From contig JAUXCH010000006.1 in the NCBI GenBank assembly GCA_030618975.1, positions 1-22,465 of the forward strand: 22,465 nt of DNA, read 5' to 3'. Positions within the stretch are counted from its first letter, which is position 1. Every line of letters begins with the position of its first letter. Of this stretch, positions 15,701 through 22,056 are shown piece by piece. The stretch comes from Planctomycetia bacterium. Lineage in GTDB: Bacteria; Planctomycetota; PLA2; JAEUHO01. Position numbers and translations under genes: made by a program. Below the pieces are notes generated by a model, which worked only from the letters and a program-made list of their open reading frames with translations, was not told the origin of the DNA and did no database searches.

Positions 15701-16458
15701 TCCTGAGCGGGAACGGCGAGGAGCGCACGCTCGAGCTTCGACCGACGAGCTACGGTTCCGCGCGGACCGGGCTGTACGACGCGTGGCTCGAACGGGAGCG
15801 CGCAACCGTCGATCGCCTGGGCGACGGCCGGCTCGGCTACCTGCACGTGCGCGGCATGAACTGGTCGAGCTTCGAGCGCTTCGAAGCGGAGCTGGTGAAG
15901 GTCGGCCACGGCAAGGACGGGCTGATCCTCGACGTGCGCGACAACGGCGGAGGTCACACCACGGACCACCTGCTCACGGTGCTGACGCAACCCCGCCACG
16001 CGGTGACCGTGCCGCGGGGCGGCGGTCCCGGCTACCCCCAGGATCGGCTGGTGTACGCCCGGTGGGACAAGCCTATCGTCGTGCTGTGCAACCAGAACAG
16101 CTTCAGCAACGCCGAGATCTTCGCGCACGCCGTCCAGGCACTCGACCGCGGCCCCGTGGTGGGTACCCCGACGGCGGGCGGCGTGATCAGCACCGGCGGC
16201 ACCTCCATCCTCGACGTGGGCTCGCTCCGCCTCCCCTTCCGCGGGTGGTTCCGGCTGGACACGGGCGAGGACATGGAGAAGAACGGCTGCGTGCCCGACC
16301 ACGTCGTCTGGCCGCTGCCTGCGGAGCTCCCCGCGGGCAGGGACCGCCAGCTCGAGAAGGCCGTGGAGGTCCTCCGCGCCGAGGTGGAGACCGCCGCGAA
16401 ACGCAAGTTGCCTCGGTTGAGGTACGCGTCCGAGCGTTCCTCGACCGATGAACGGTGA
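12763..16458 (+). CDS. Tricorn-like secreted S41 protease with N-terminal beta-propellers and an inserted domain
   Basis: The 1231-residue protein has a signal peptide (VALLLLLLLGSAGAGADD). Repeated WD40-like PD40 propeller blades fill the N-terminal half (for example SPDGRRIAFVSDR, TPDGKRLAYIQGSG and SPDGKILAFVGR). The core domain carries GELNGSH with Ser889-His890, a PDZ domain (about 906-995), LDVRDNGGG from Asp1057, and NQNSFSNAEIF with the probable nucleophile Ser1115; Glu1172 is the likely fourth residue. This matches the tricorn Ser-His-Ser-Glu tetrad. Between propeller and core, residues about 559-720 hold two Lys-rich linkers flanking a beta-rich domain not typical of tricorn. ATG 12763 has only a weak ribosome-binding site. 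The gene overlaps the kinase gene by 11 bases. Tricorn normally trims peptides in the cytosol; this one appears exported. Confidence 0.92.
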   Translation: MQTRAFPTPTLRTAWSVALLLLLLLGSAGAGADDASSTRTVRLLSSYALTPDGQTLVLSWRGDLWRVPVTGGAARRLTWHPARDRQPKVSPDGRRIAFVSDRAGTDQVFVVPLGGGRPEQVTLHSEGFRLYDWFPEGDALLVRARLDHDWHRTERFFRRPLDPEAGLELLFDGYGNAGTLSPDGRRLAFVREGVNWARKSYRGSQAGQVWIHHLEEGTFEKVTRGDHGERSPLWSADGRHLYVTSQEDGTFNLWRVDLASGVRTQLTHFEDDGVLFPAISDDGSTIVFRRLFDLYRIDPASDAVPVRIDIHDVGDPTVDPILNRTVTKATAVAFTDDAREIAFVAGGDLWVMDTELKEPKRITNTPEEEGEPLFSPDFQTLLFVSDAGGRTDIWVARRADPERWWWQNDEFTLEKITDDDAKQWGISYTPDGKRLAYIQGSGDLWTMKPDGSERRRLIESWNAPSYDFSPDAKWIAYAVQDDDFNRDVWIRAADGTGEPFNLSRHPDYDGSPAWSPDGKILAFVGRRWRDEQDVCFVYLRQENEEQGRRDRTLEKAIEKMKGRKKGEKKKKGKKAQPASKPASKEQDDEAASADPVAGTWRGRVRGRPPLPEEGAPTVLVIMRGRGGALTARISVVNLFSGPLENLQLDESGATLEFSMSTPYGPLDGEATLAGDRMTGTWEVEGGTLGTFEFVRDTPSKPEQPAKPDGKKPEAKKQEAVRIDFEGLEDRIHRISIPNASESRLLWSPDSKKLAFQTSVDGSRGLYTVSFPDGLTPKRLSATTGTWGRWLKEGNQIAWLVSGKPATLSAGGKASSYSFRVNQAIDLATRHAAAFDKAWRVMRDAYYDGRLNGRDWDAVRAKYLPLAARSVTPGELEQVVTMMLGELNGSHLGFRATSRRWSKPGWREVTRHLGVRFDPRRLAGQGLLVKDVIPGSPAAQERHHLKPGDVILEIDGQAVGPDTRIARVLTGPGDTPVRLKVLSGNGEERTLELRPTSYGSARTGLYDAWLERERATVDRLGDGRLGYLHVRGMNWSSFERFEAELVKVGHGKDGLILDVRDNGGGHTTDHLLTVLTQPRHAVTVPRGGGPGYPQDRLVYARWDKPIVVLCNQNSFSNAEIFAHAVQALDRGPVVGTPTAGGVISTGGTSILDVGSLRLPFRGWFRLDTGEDMEKNGCVPDHVVWPLPAELPAGRDRQLEKAVEVLRAEVETAAKRKLPRLRYASERSSTDER

Positions 16459-17968
16459 AAGAGGCCCTGCCCGCCCGGAGGTGACCACGCCCGTGCCGAC
16501 CGTCCTCCATCGTCTCTTCGAGCAGCACTTCGAGGCCCCGCCGGCGTCGGTGGAGCCCGTCGCCGCCGACGCCTCCGGACGCACGATGCTCCGGCTCACG
16601 GGCGCGGACGGCGAGACGGCCATCGGCGTCGTCGGCCCGAACCACGACGAGAACCGGGCCTTTCTCTCCTTCACCCGGACGTTCCTCGACCTCGGTCTGC
16701 CGGTTCCCGAGCTCTACGCCGTAGACGAGGCGGCGGGCGCATGGCTCGAGGAGGACCTGGGGCGGACCACGCTCTTCGACGCGGTTCTCGAGGCGCGGGC
16801 GGGGGGCGGAGGAGCGCTGCCAGAACCCGTCGTCGCCCTGTACCGGCGCATCGTGGCCGTGCTGCCCCGTTTCCAGGTGGAAGGTGGCCGCGCCGGCGAC
16901 TACGGGGTGGCCTACCCGCGTGCCGACTTCGACGCGCAGGCCATGCGGTGGGACCTCAGCTACTTCAAGTACCACTTCCTGATGCTGGCTCACATCCCCT
17001 TCCACGAGGATCGGCTCGGACGGGACTTCGTCCGCCTCGTCGACTTCCTTCTCGAGACCGACACCCGCCACTTCGTCTACCGCGACTTCCAGTCCCGCAA
17101 CATCATGGTCCGCGACGGTCGACCCGCCTTCCTGGACTACCAGGGCGGTCGGCGCGGCGCGCTCCAGTACGACGTCGCGTCGCTCCTTCACGACGCGAAG
17201 GCCGGGCTGGGCGACCCGTTGCGCGAAGTGCTGCTCGAGGCCTATCTGGACGCGCTCGAGGCCCACCTGCCCGTGGACCGGGAGCACTTTGCGGCGCACT
17301 ACCGCGGGTACGTCCTGCTCCGCACGCTGCAGGCCCTGGGCACCTACGGGTACCGGGGCTTCTACGAGAGGAAGCCCCGGTTCCTGGAGAGCGTCGCGCC
17401 CCGCGTGACGGACTTGGAGCGTTTCCTCGAGAGCGGATTCGTCCAGGTGGACCTACCCGAGCTGCGGGCGGTGCTGGACCGCGTCTGTGCGTCCGAGGAG
17501 CTGCGGCCCCCGCCTGCGCCCGACGACGGCGTGCTCACGGTCCACGTGGGGAGCTTCAGCTACAAGCGGGGCTATCCCTGCGATCGGGGGGGACACGGCG
17601 GAGGGATGGTCTTCGACTGCCGCGCGGTCGACAACCCCGGGCGCAATCCCGCCTACGCGAGGCTCTCGGGGCGGGACGCACCGGTCATCTCCTTCCTCGA
17701 GTCCGTACCCGGAGCGCGGTCGTTCCTCGCGCACGCCGAGGCGCTCGTCGACGCGCAGGTCGAGGTCTATCAGGAGCGCGGCTTCCAGGCCCTGGACGTC
17801 CACTTCGGGTGTACGGGGGGCCAGCACCGGTCGGTCTACTTCGCCGAGCGACTCGCCCTCCATCTCCGGGAGCGATACCCCGACGTCCGCGTGCGCGTGG
17901 ACCACTCCGAGGCCGTCTCGTGGGCTCCGCCCGGCGCGCCGTCGGACGCCGCGGACGTGTCCTCCTGA
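16448..17968 (+). CDS. Fusion of AmgK-like sugar kinase with RapZ C-terminal domain
   Basis: The 506-residue protein has two parts. Residues about 20-345 are an aminoglycoside-phosphotransferase-fold kinase of the AmgK type, with the catalytic loop YRDFQSRNIMV (Asp213, Asn218), metal-site LDYQGGRRG (Asp230) and ALQYDVASLLHD. AmgK phosphorylates N-acetylmuramate or N-acetylglucosamine at C1. Residues about 375-495 match the C-terminal domain of RapZ: VFDCRAVDNPGRNPAY (from Val388) and HFGCTGGQHRSVYFAERL (from His452). In enterobacteria this domain binds glucosamine-6-phosphate and takes part in control of GlmS. The fusion therefore joins a cell-wall sugar kinase to an amino-sugar sensing domain. 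The adjacent MurU-like gene overlaps its stop by TGATG and supports the kinase assignment. Motifs are intact; the regulatory role is inferred. Confidence 0.85.
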   Translation: MNGERGPARPEVTTPVPTVLHRLFEQHFEAPPASVEPVAADASGRTMLRLTGADGETAIGVVGPNHDENRAFLSFTRTFLDLGLPVPELYAVDEAAGAWLEEDLGRTTLFDAVLEARAGGGGALPEPVVALYRRIVAVLPRFQVEGGRAGDYGVAYPRADFDAQAMRWDLSYFKYHFLMLAHIPFHEDRLGRDFVRLVDFLLETDTRHFVYRDFQSRNIMVRDGRPAFLDYQGGRRGALQYDVASLLHDAKAGLGDPLREVLLEAYLDALEAHLPVDREHFAAHYRGYVLLRTLQALGTYGYRGFYERKPRFLESVAPRVTDLERFLESGFVQVDLPELRAVLDRVCASEELRPPPAPDDGVLTVHVGSFSYKRGYPCDRGGHGGGMVFDCRAVDNPGRNPAYARLSGRDAPVISFLESVPGARSFLAHAEALVDAQVEVYQERGFQALDVHFGCTGGQHRSVYFAERLALHLRERYPDVRVRVDHSEAVSWAPPGAPSDAADVSS

Positions 17969-18702
17969 TGCAGGCCCTCGTCTTCGCCGCGGGTCTGGGC
18001 ACCCGTCTCAGGCCCCTCACCGAGCACGCGCCGAAGGCGCTCGTGGAGGTGGGTGGGGTGCCGATGCTCGAGCGTGTGATCCGCCGTCTCGCGGAGGCGG
18101 GTGTGGACCGTGTCGTCGTCAACGTGCATCCATTCGCGGAGCGGATCGAACGGTTCATCCGCGAGCGGGACGCGTTCGGCATCGAGGTCCTCCTGGCCCA
18201 CGAGAAGGAACGGCCCCTGGAGACGGGCGGGGGGCTCGTCCACGCCAAGGCGCTGCTCCGACCCGACGACCCGGTCATCCTGCACAACGCGGACGTGCTC
18301 ACCGATCTGCCTCTCGGCGCCCTGGCCGAAGCCCACGCGCGGCGCACCCCCTTGGCGACGCTCGCCGTGATGGAGCGCCCGACGAGCCGCTTCCTGCTGT
18401 TCGACGACGACGGGCTGCTGGGACGCGTCGACGAGACGAAGGGCCTGGAGATCCGGGTCCGCGAGCCCCATGGGGCGACCCGCAGGCTGGCGTTCGCGGG
18501 CGTCCACGTGGTCGAGGCGACCCTGCCCTCGCGCATCACCGAGCGAGGGACCTTCTCGATCCTCGAGCCCTACCTCCGCCTGGCCGGGGAGGGTGCCCGG
18601 ATCCTCCCGTTCCGAGTGGACGGCAGCCTCTGGATCGACATCGGCCGTCCCGCGCAGCTCGCAGAGGCACGGCAACTCTTCGGCGAATCCGAAGGATCCT
18701 GA
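17968..18702 (+). CDS. MurU-like sugar-1-phosphate nucleotidyltransferase
   Basis: The 244-residue NTP-transferase begins with FAAGLGTRLRPLTEHAPKAL, the nucleotide-binding signature, including the Arg and Lys that contact the phosphates. LHNADVLTDLPL supplies the metal-binding Asp region, ETGGGLVHAKALL fits the sugar-binding loop, and GSLWIDIGRPAQLAEA closes the fold. MurU makes UDP-MurNAc from MurNAc-1-phosphate in the recycling route that bypasses de novo synthesis (and fosfomycin). Its partner AmgK supplies the substrate, which fits the upstream kinase domain. The start overlaps the kinase stop (TGATG), so translation is coupled. A mannose-1-phosphate or other sugar nucleotidyltransferase role cannot be excluded from sequence alone. 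Confidence 0.85.
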   Translation: MQALVFAAGLGTRLRPLTEHAPKALVEVGGVPMLERVIRRLAEAGVDRVVVNVHPFAERIERFIRERDAFGIEVLLAHEKERPLETGGGLVHAKALLRPDDPVILHNADVLTDLPLGALAEAHARRTPLATLAVMERPTSRFLLFDDDGLLGRVDETKGLEIRVREPHGATRRLAFAGVHVVEATLPSRITERGTFSILEPYLRLAGEGARILPFRVDGSLWIDIGRPAQLAEARQLFGESEGS

Positions 18703-18766
18703 GCGGAGCCAGCGCAGCCGGCCCCGAACGACGCCGGACCGGAGCGAGGCTGACACGGAACCAAGC

Positions 18767-18814
18767 TGGCCCTGGGCGAGGCAGACCCTGGGCGAGGCTG
18801 GCCCTGGGCGAGGC
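18767..18814. repeat. Three 16-bp tandem repeats in a convergent spacer
   Basis: Units at 18767-18782, 18783-18798 and 18799-18814 follow TGGCCCTGGGCGAGGC; the middle copy differs at the first and third bases. A looser relative (GGAGCGAGGCTGACA) lies about 30 bases before. The repeats sit between the 3' ends of the MurU-like and HEAT-repeat genes. No typical terminator is seen in the 153-base gap. Confidence 0.7.
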
Positions 18815-18855
18815 TGCCCCGAGGGAGAACGTCAGGCCGAGTCGAAGGGAACCGC

Positions 18856-19875
18856 CTAGCGCAGTTCCTTCGCCTCTTCCTTCTGCGCCTTCTCCATGGC
18901 GTTCAAGACCTCGATGCGCTCGCGGATCGTCTGGCGGTTCGCGCGCACCCACTTGGCGACCTCGTGGGAGTTCTGGAAGCGCTCGCCGGTCAGGAGCCAC
19001 AGGGTGCGCAGGACGAAGGGGAGCAGCTCCTTGGGATCGCGGGCGACGCCGCCCTTGCCGGTGGCCGTCGAGCCGACGCTTCCGCCCCCACCGCCGGCTC
19101 CACCCTTGCCCTTGGTGGCAGCGGCCTTGTTCGCGGCGAGCTTCGCCTTGCCGATCTTCTCGGCCATCTTCTGGTCGCCGTCGCCCGCCGTACCCGTGTC
19201 GTAGGTGACTTCGACGCCCTCGTAGGAGTAGCCCTCCTCGACGACCTCCTCCTTGTTGTTCTGCTGATCGGTGCCCGCGTTGACGTCCTCGCCGGACTTC
19301 ACCTCCACGCCGGCGAGCCGGAGGATCTCCTTCCAGAGACGCATCTCGCCGATCTGACCGATGGCCTGGATCGAGGCCTTCTTGATCGCGAAGTCGCGAT
19401 GCTCGAGGTACGCCCCGAGCTGGTCGGCCGCGCCGAGATACCGCAGGTTGCCGAGACTCTGCAGCGCCGAGAGGACGAGGATCGGTTCCTTGGCACCGCG
19501 CTTCAACGCCTTGAGGATCCTGGGGCCGGCCAGACCCGGCAACTCGGTCTGCTCGCCGAGGTAGATGACGGCGAGGATGCGCAGGGTCTTGTTGGAGCCC
19601 TTCGAGATCTTCGCGAGCGCATCCACGATGTCGGGGTGCTGGAGGCGGGCGAGCTCGCTCATCGCCCAGTCGCGCTGGCTGAGCTTCTCCTCGCCCTTGA
19701 GCCCGCGCGCCCGGTACTCGGTCTTGAACTGGTCGAGAGCCGCCGCGGCGTCCTCGTCGGACGCGATCATGGCGCTGGACTTGGGATCCGGTTCCTCGGC
19801 CGCGGCGAGCGGCGCAAGGAGGAGCACGCTCCCGAGCAGGAGGAGGATCAGGACGGGGGGCAGCGGACGCAGCAT
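18856..19875 (-). CDS. Secreted HEAT-repeat protein
   Basis: The 339-residue protein has a clear signal peptide (VLILLLLGSVLLLAPLAAAEE). Helical HEAT-like repeats follow over about residues 55-195 (for example ILKALKRGAKEPILVLSALQ and DFAIKKASIQAIGQIG). Then come an acidic stretch, a Lys/Ala-rich part, a Gly-rich linker (about 255-275) and a C-terminal helical region ending EKAQKEEAKELR. HEAT repeats usually mediate protein binding; no catalytic motif is visible. The start is supported by a GGGAG site and a TAGAAT box at 19906-19911. The same strand carries the vWA-type fragment immediately upstream, so the two may once have belonged together: HEAT-repeat and vWA genes often occur as neighbours in planctomycete-like genomes (inference). 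Confidence 0.8.
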   Translation of the reverse strand: MLRPLPPVLILLLLGSVLLLAPLAAAEEPDPKSSAMIASDEDAAAALDQFKTEYRARGLKGEEKLSQRDWAMSELARLQHPDIVDALAKISKGSNKTLRILAVIYLGEQTELPGLAGPRILKALKRGAKEPILVLSALQSLGNLRYLGAADQLGAYLEHRDFAIKKASIQAIGQIGEMRLWKEILRLAGVEVKSGEDVNAGTDQQNNKEEVVEEGYSYEGVEVTYDTGTAGDGDQKMAEKIGKAKLAANKAAATKGKGGAGGGGGSVGSTATGKGGVARDPKELLPFVLRTLWLLTGERFQNSHEVAKWVRANRQTIRERIEVLNAMEKAQKEEAKELR

Positions 19876-19905
19876 GGTCGTCTCCCACGGGCCAGGGATG
19901 CCTGG

Positions 19906-19911
19906 ATTCTA
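19906..19911 (-). promoter_or_regulatory. Candidate -10 box (TAGAAT) for the HEAT-repeat gene
   Basis: TAGAAT on the minus strand lies about 30 bases before the ATG at 19875, with a GGGAG site between. It is the same hexamer as before the membrane protein gene at 9026. No -35 consensus is evident. Confidence 0.45.
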
Positions 19912-19950
19912 CCACTCGGGGCCCGCACGAGCGCGATCCACCCCCCCACG

Positions 19951-20117
19951 GATGCAACTCCGTACCAACCCCGGGCCGCTCGGGCTCCACTCCCCCGCTC
20001 CGAGCGGGGGTCGGGCGCCCTGCTTCGTCACGCCGACCCCTGCTTCGTCACGCCGACCCTCACTTGATCAGGCCCACGTAGCGCCCGCCCGTCTGGGCGG
20101 CCAGGATCCGCATCATC
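19951..20117. repeat. Left copy of duplicated vWA gene end and downstream region
   Basis: Bases 20051-20117 are identical to 22399-22465, an offset of 2348, and the identity runs to the window edge. Bases from about 19951 to 20050 align with about 22303-22398 but are clearly diverged. Just outside the stop codon are two 20-bp tandem units (20021-20040 and 20041-20060) that differ at one base; the right copy has the same two units, much more diverged from each other. Confidence 0.85.
19992..20010 (-). terminator. GC hairpin downstream of the vWA-type fragment
   Basis: CCCCCGC at 19992-19998 pairs with GCGGGGG at 20004-20010 across five bases. It lies about 50 bases past the stop of the vWA-type fragment (minus direction). 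A diverged equivalent lies at 22340-22357 behind the second copy, which supports its being an old part of the gene's 3' region. No T-run. Confidence 0.5.
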
Positions 20118-20302
20118 TCGAAGGGGTGCGGCCCCACGCCCAGGGAGTGGATCGGCACCATGCGCAGGCGGGCCTCGAGGCCGATGGCCGCTCCCACCTC
20201 GGTCTGGCCGACCATCGCGTCGGGATCGCTGGGGGCCCAGGGGATCGCGCACGTCATCAGGATGATCTCGTCGGGACCGGGCGACCAGGCGATGCGGTCC
20301 CG
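20060..20302 (-). pseudogene. 3' fragment of a vWA-type gene
   Basis: The last 80 residues of a vWA-like protein are preserved: SPGPDEIILMTCAIPW (central strand), then MVPIHSLGVGPHPFEMMRIL, then AAQTGGRYVGLIK and stop. The IHSLGVG...F-x-x-M-x-x-LAAQTGGRYV pattern is the standard end of vWA domains. The N-terminal part with the metal-site DxSxS is absent: upstream of about 20303 this strand is no longer homologous, and the plus strand becomes recombinase sequence. An in-frame ATG at 20359 lies in that foreign sequence and is not meaningful. The same gene end reappears at 22408, so this is the cut-off copy. Confidence 0.75.
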
Positions 20303-20304
20303 CC

Positions 20305-20749
20305 ACGCTCGAGCTCGACGACGCTCGCTGGGACGCGGGTGAGATCGCGTACGAGGCAAGGGCGGATTCCGAGATCGCCTGCCGTTGCTCGAGGACGTAG
20401 GTGAGGCGCTGGCCCTCTACATTCAGCACGGTCGCGGGCGCCGATCCTCTCGAAGGGTCTTCCACCGCCGGTGCATGCCGCAGGCAGGGCTCTCAGGTCC
20501 AACGGCCATGTGCCTCGCCGCGAGGGCAACCCTCAGGCGCACCGACCTTCGTCCGCAGGTCGAGTCGATACGCACATCTCCCGCCACAGCCTCGCCACAC
20601 GGATGATCCGGCACGGGGCGCGGCTGAGCGAGATCTCCCAAGTACTGCGTCACCGCTGCAGCGACACTACCCAGGTCTACGCGAAGGTCGATCTCGAGAC
20701 CCTGCGCGGCATCGCCCGGCCGTGTCCGATCAAAGGCGGTCAGGAATGA
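20305..20749 (+). pseudogene. Tyrosine recombinase, catalytic-domain fragment with two frameshifts
   Basis: The homology starts at once beyond the vWA fragment: LELDDARWDAGEIAY (frame of 20305), then, after a shift near 20352, RGKGGFRDRLPLLEDVGEAL through RRVF and SGPTAMCLAARATLRR. After a second shift near 20563 it continues HISRHSLATRMIRHGARLSE, VLRHRCSDTTQVYAKVD. The catalytic Lys (GKGG), His-x-x-Arg (HISR), second His (LRHR) and Tyr (VYAKVD) are present. The first catalytic Arg and the N-terminal domain are lost at the junction. The wording is that of recombinases from tandem (RIT-type) elements. The stop overlaps the next ATG as ATGA, as in those trios. Confidence 0.75.
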
Positions 20750-21135
20750 GCCTGCTCCACGACGCCCTGACGGAGCACCTCCAAACCCTACGTGCCCTCG
20801 GCACGAAGCGCCGTTGGCCGGCCACGGCACTGCGACGCTTCGGCGACTTCGTGGAGTACGAAGACGCGGAGTTCGTCACCATCGACATCGCCGTTCGATG
20901 GGCCGTCAAGCCACGCAACGTCACCGACGCCACGTGCGCTCGTCGGTTCGGCATCGTGCGAGGGTTCGCCATGTGGCTTCACGCCACGGACCCACGGACG
21001 CAGGTTCCACCCCGAGGTCCCCTCCCCACCGGACGACGCCGTCCGAAACCCTACGTCTTCAGCGATCAGGAGATTGGTGACTTGATGGCGGCGGCACACC
21101 GCTTGCGCTCGGGCACGGGGCTGCCGCCACGGAGC
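20746..21135 (+). pseudogene. Second tyrosine recombinase, N-terminal half only
   Basis: ATG 20746 overlaps the previous stop. About 130 residues follow: MSLLHDALTEHLQTLRALGT, FVEYEDAEFVTIDIAVRWAV, RRFGIVRGFAMWLHATDPRT and RRRPKPYVFSDQEIGDLMAA. This is the SAM-like core-binding domain and linker of a tyrosine recombinase. After GLPPRS (about 21135) the recombinase match ends before the first catalytic arginine. The frame stays open into the PIN gene because of high GC, but that part is not recombinase-like. With the preceding fragment it forms the middle of a tandem recombinase array whose two ends are gone. Confidence 0.75.
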
Positions 21136-21145
21136 GGCGCCCCCG

Positions 21146-21195
21146 CCTTCGCCGAGCACGACGGCGAAGGTGCGCAGGCCCGACTCCTGCGCACC
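21146..21195. repeat. Two adjoining perfect hairpins with seven-base loops
   Basis: CCTTCGCCG (21146-21154) pairs with CGGCGAAGG (21162-21170), and GGTGCGCAGG (21169-21178) pairs with CCTGCGCACC (21186-21195). The two stems share the GG at 21169-21170, so they could alternate or fold as neighbours. They lie just past the breakpoint of the second recombinase fragment. On the minus strand this stretch also reads SGLRTFAVVLGEG, which recalls the start of PPC/DUF296 domain proteins; that resemblance is short and weak. Confidence 0.55.
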
Positions 21196-21215
21196 GGCTC
21201 GAGACGGCGGGCCGA

Positions 21216-21232
21216 TTCGTTGCCTATACAAC
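21216..21232. promoter_or_regulatory. Operator-like GTTG...CAAC motif, left copy
   Basis: TTCGTTGCCTATACAAC matches 22179-22195 at 16 of 17 bases. GTTG and CAAC form a short palindrome around an AT-rich centre, like operators bound by ribbon-helix-helix antitoxins. It lies about 200 bases upstream of the antitoxin gene, so its link to that gene is uncertain. Confidence 0.4.
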
Positions 21233-21390
21233 CTGAAGGGGCAGACGCGACGCGACGGGTGCGCACCTGCGCCCGGATGCCGGACGCGACACGAGCAGCA
21301 CCGCGTCTCCCGGCGTGTCCTCGCCGGCCGGACCGGCACGCTGACGGCTGGCTTCCACCGTTCGATGCGCCAGCTCCTTGCCCGAGGTCC

Positions 21391-21419
21391 TTGCCCCGGG
21401 CGACTGCGTGCAATACAAT
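21391..21419 (+). promoter_or_regulatory. Promoter of the toxin-antitoxin operon
   Basis: TTGCCC (21391-21396) and TACAAT (21414-21419) are 17 bases apart, close to the sigma-70 consensus and unusual in this GC-rich DNA. The ATG at 21428 lies eight bases past the -10 box, so the mRNA would be leaderless or nearly so. No Shine-Dalgarno site is present. The TACAAT-then-ATG layout is shared with the operon at 1860. Confidence 0.7.
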
Positions 21420-21427
21420 ACGGCTCT

Positions 21428-21640
21428 ATGAGTCACACAATCACAATCCGCATTACCCAGGAGCTGGCCGTCTGGCTCGAGACCACCGCCCGGACGACCG
21501 GTTTGCCGCGAGGCCGGATCATCCGGGAGCATCTCGAGCGAGCCATGACCTCCGACCCGGGCCAGTCCTTCCTCCGGCTGGCAGGCACCGTGAGTGGACC
21601 GCGGGATCTTTCGACCCGGAAGGGCTTCCAGGAATCGTGA
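21428..21640 (+). CDS. Ribbon-helix-helix antitoxin (CopG/Arc-like)
   Basis: The 70-residue protein begins SHTITIRITQELAVWLETTA and continues TGLPRGRIIREHLERAM. This is the beta strand, helix, turn, helix pattern of ribbon-helix-helix DNA-binding antitoxins. The rest (SFLRLAGTVSGPRDLSTRKG) would wrap the toxin; an L-x-G-T-x-S-G-P pattern ending in RKGF is common in antitoxins paired with PIN toxins. The start is fixed by the promoter at 21391-21419. The stop overlaps the toxin's GTG (GTGA). The antitoxin should repress its own promoter together with the toxin. VapB-like is the best label, by class rather than by a named orthologue. Confidence 0.8.
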   Translation: MSHTITIRITQELAVWLETTARTTGLPRGRIIREHLERAMTSDPGQSFLRLAGTVSGPRDLSTRKGFQES

Positions 21641-22044
21641 AGGGAATCGCGGACACCGGATTCCTCGTCGCGTTCGCCAACCGCAACGACCAGCACCACG
21701 ACTGGGCGGTCGGCTTGGCCAAGCGGGTCACAGAGCCCCTGTTGACCTGTGAGGCCGTGCTCGCCGAAGCGGCGTTCCACCTGCGGAACCTGCCTCTCGT
21801 CCTCGCCCTGCTCGATGAAGGCCTGATCACCCTGACCTTCCACTGCTCCGAGCACCTCGCGGAGCTCAAGACCCTCGCAGACCGGTATGCGGACCGCAAC
21901 CCGGACCTCGCGGATCTCTGCCTCGTCCGCATGAGTGAACTCCATCCGGGCTACAGCGTGATTACGGTGGACCGAAACGACTTCCGCATCTACCGCCGGC
22001 ACCGCCGCAAGGTCATCCCCACCGTCTTCCCCCCCCCTGCCTGA
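21637..22044 (+). CDS. PIN-domain toxin (VapC-like ribonuclease)
   Basis: The start is a GTG at 21637 overlapping the antitoxin stop, giving 135 residues. The PIN fold is seen in KGIADTGFLVAF (Asp6), CEAVLAEAAF (Glu44), NPDLADLCLVRM (Asp93) and ITVDRNDF (Asp112, Asp115), which supply the acidic metal-binding cluster of RNA-cleaving toxins. The length is usual for VapC. The upstream reading frame continues back without stop into the recombinase fragment, but that is a GC-driven accident: the coupled GTGA start and the lack of homology before it argue against a fusion. A nine-C tract (22029-22037) near the 3' end is a possible slippage point that would alter only the last few residues. Confidence 0.85.
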   Translation: MKGIADTGFLVAFANRNDQHHDWAVGLAKRVTEPLLTCEAVLAEAAFHLRNLPLVLALLDEGLITLTFHCSEHLAELKTLADRYADRNPDLADLCLVRMSELHPGYSVITVDRNDFRIYRRHRRKVIPTVFPPPA

Positions 22045-22056
22045 GCACGATCGTGC
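22045..22056. repeat. Perfect 12-bp palindrome after the PIN gene
   Basis: GCACGATCGTGC begins on the base after the PIN stop codon. With no loop it is more likely a protein-binding palindrome or a chance site than a terminator. Confidence 0.35.

Noticed and set aside
13453..16674. Very long minus-strand open frame opposite the tricorn-like gene
   Set aside because: It is antisense to a clearly coding frame with intact protease motifs; long antisense frames are expected at this GC content.
21216..21232. Integron attC-type recombination site
   Set aside because: The GTTG/CAAC ends recall attC core sites, but the GTTRRRY/RYYYAAC consensus is not met and there is no integron integrase.
20401..22044. 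A single 547-residue open frame joining recombinase sequence to the PIN domain
   Set aside because: The middle has no homology and is open only because of high GC; the PIN gene has its own coupled GTG start and promoter.
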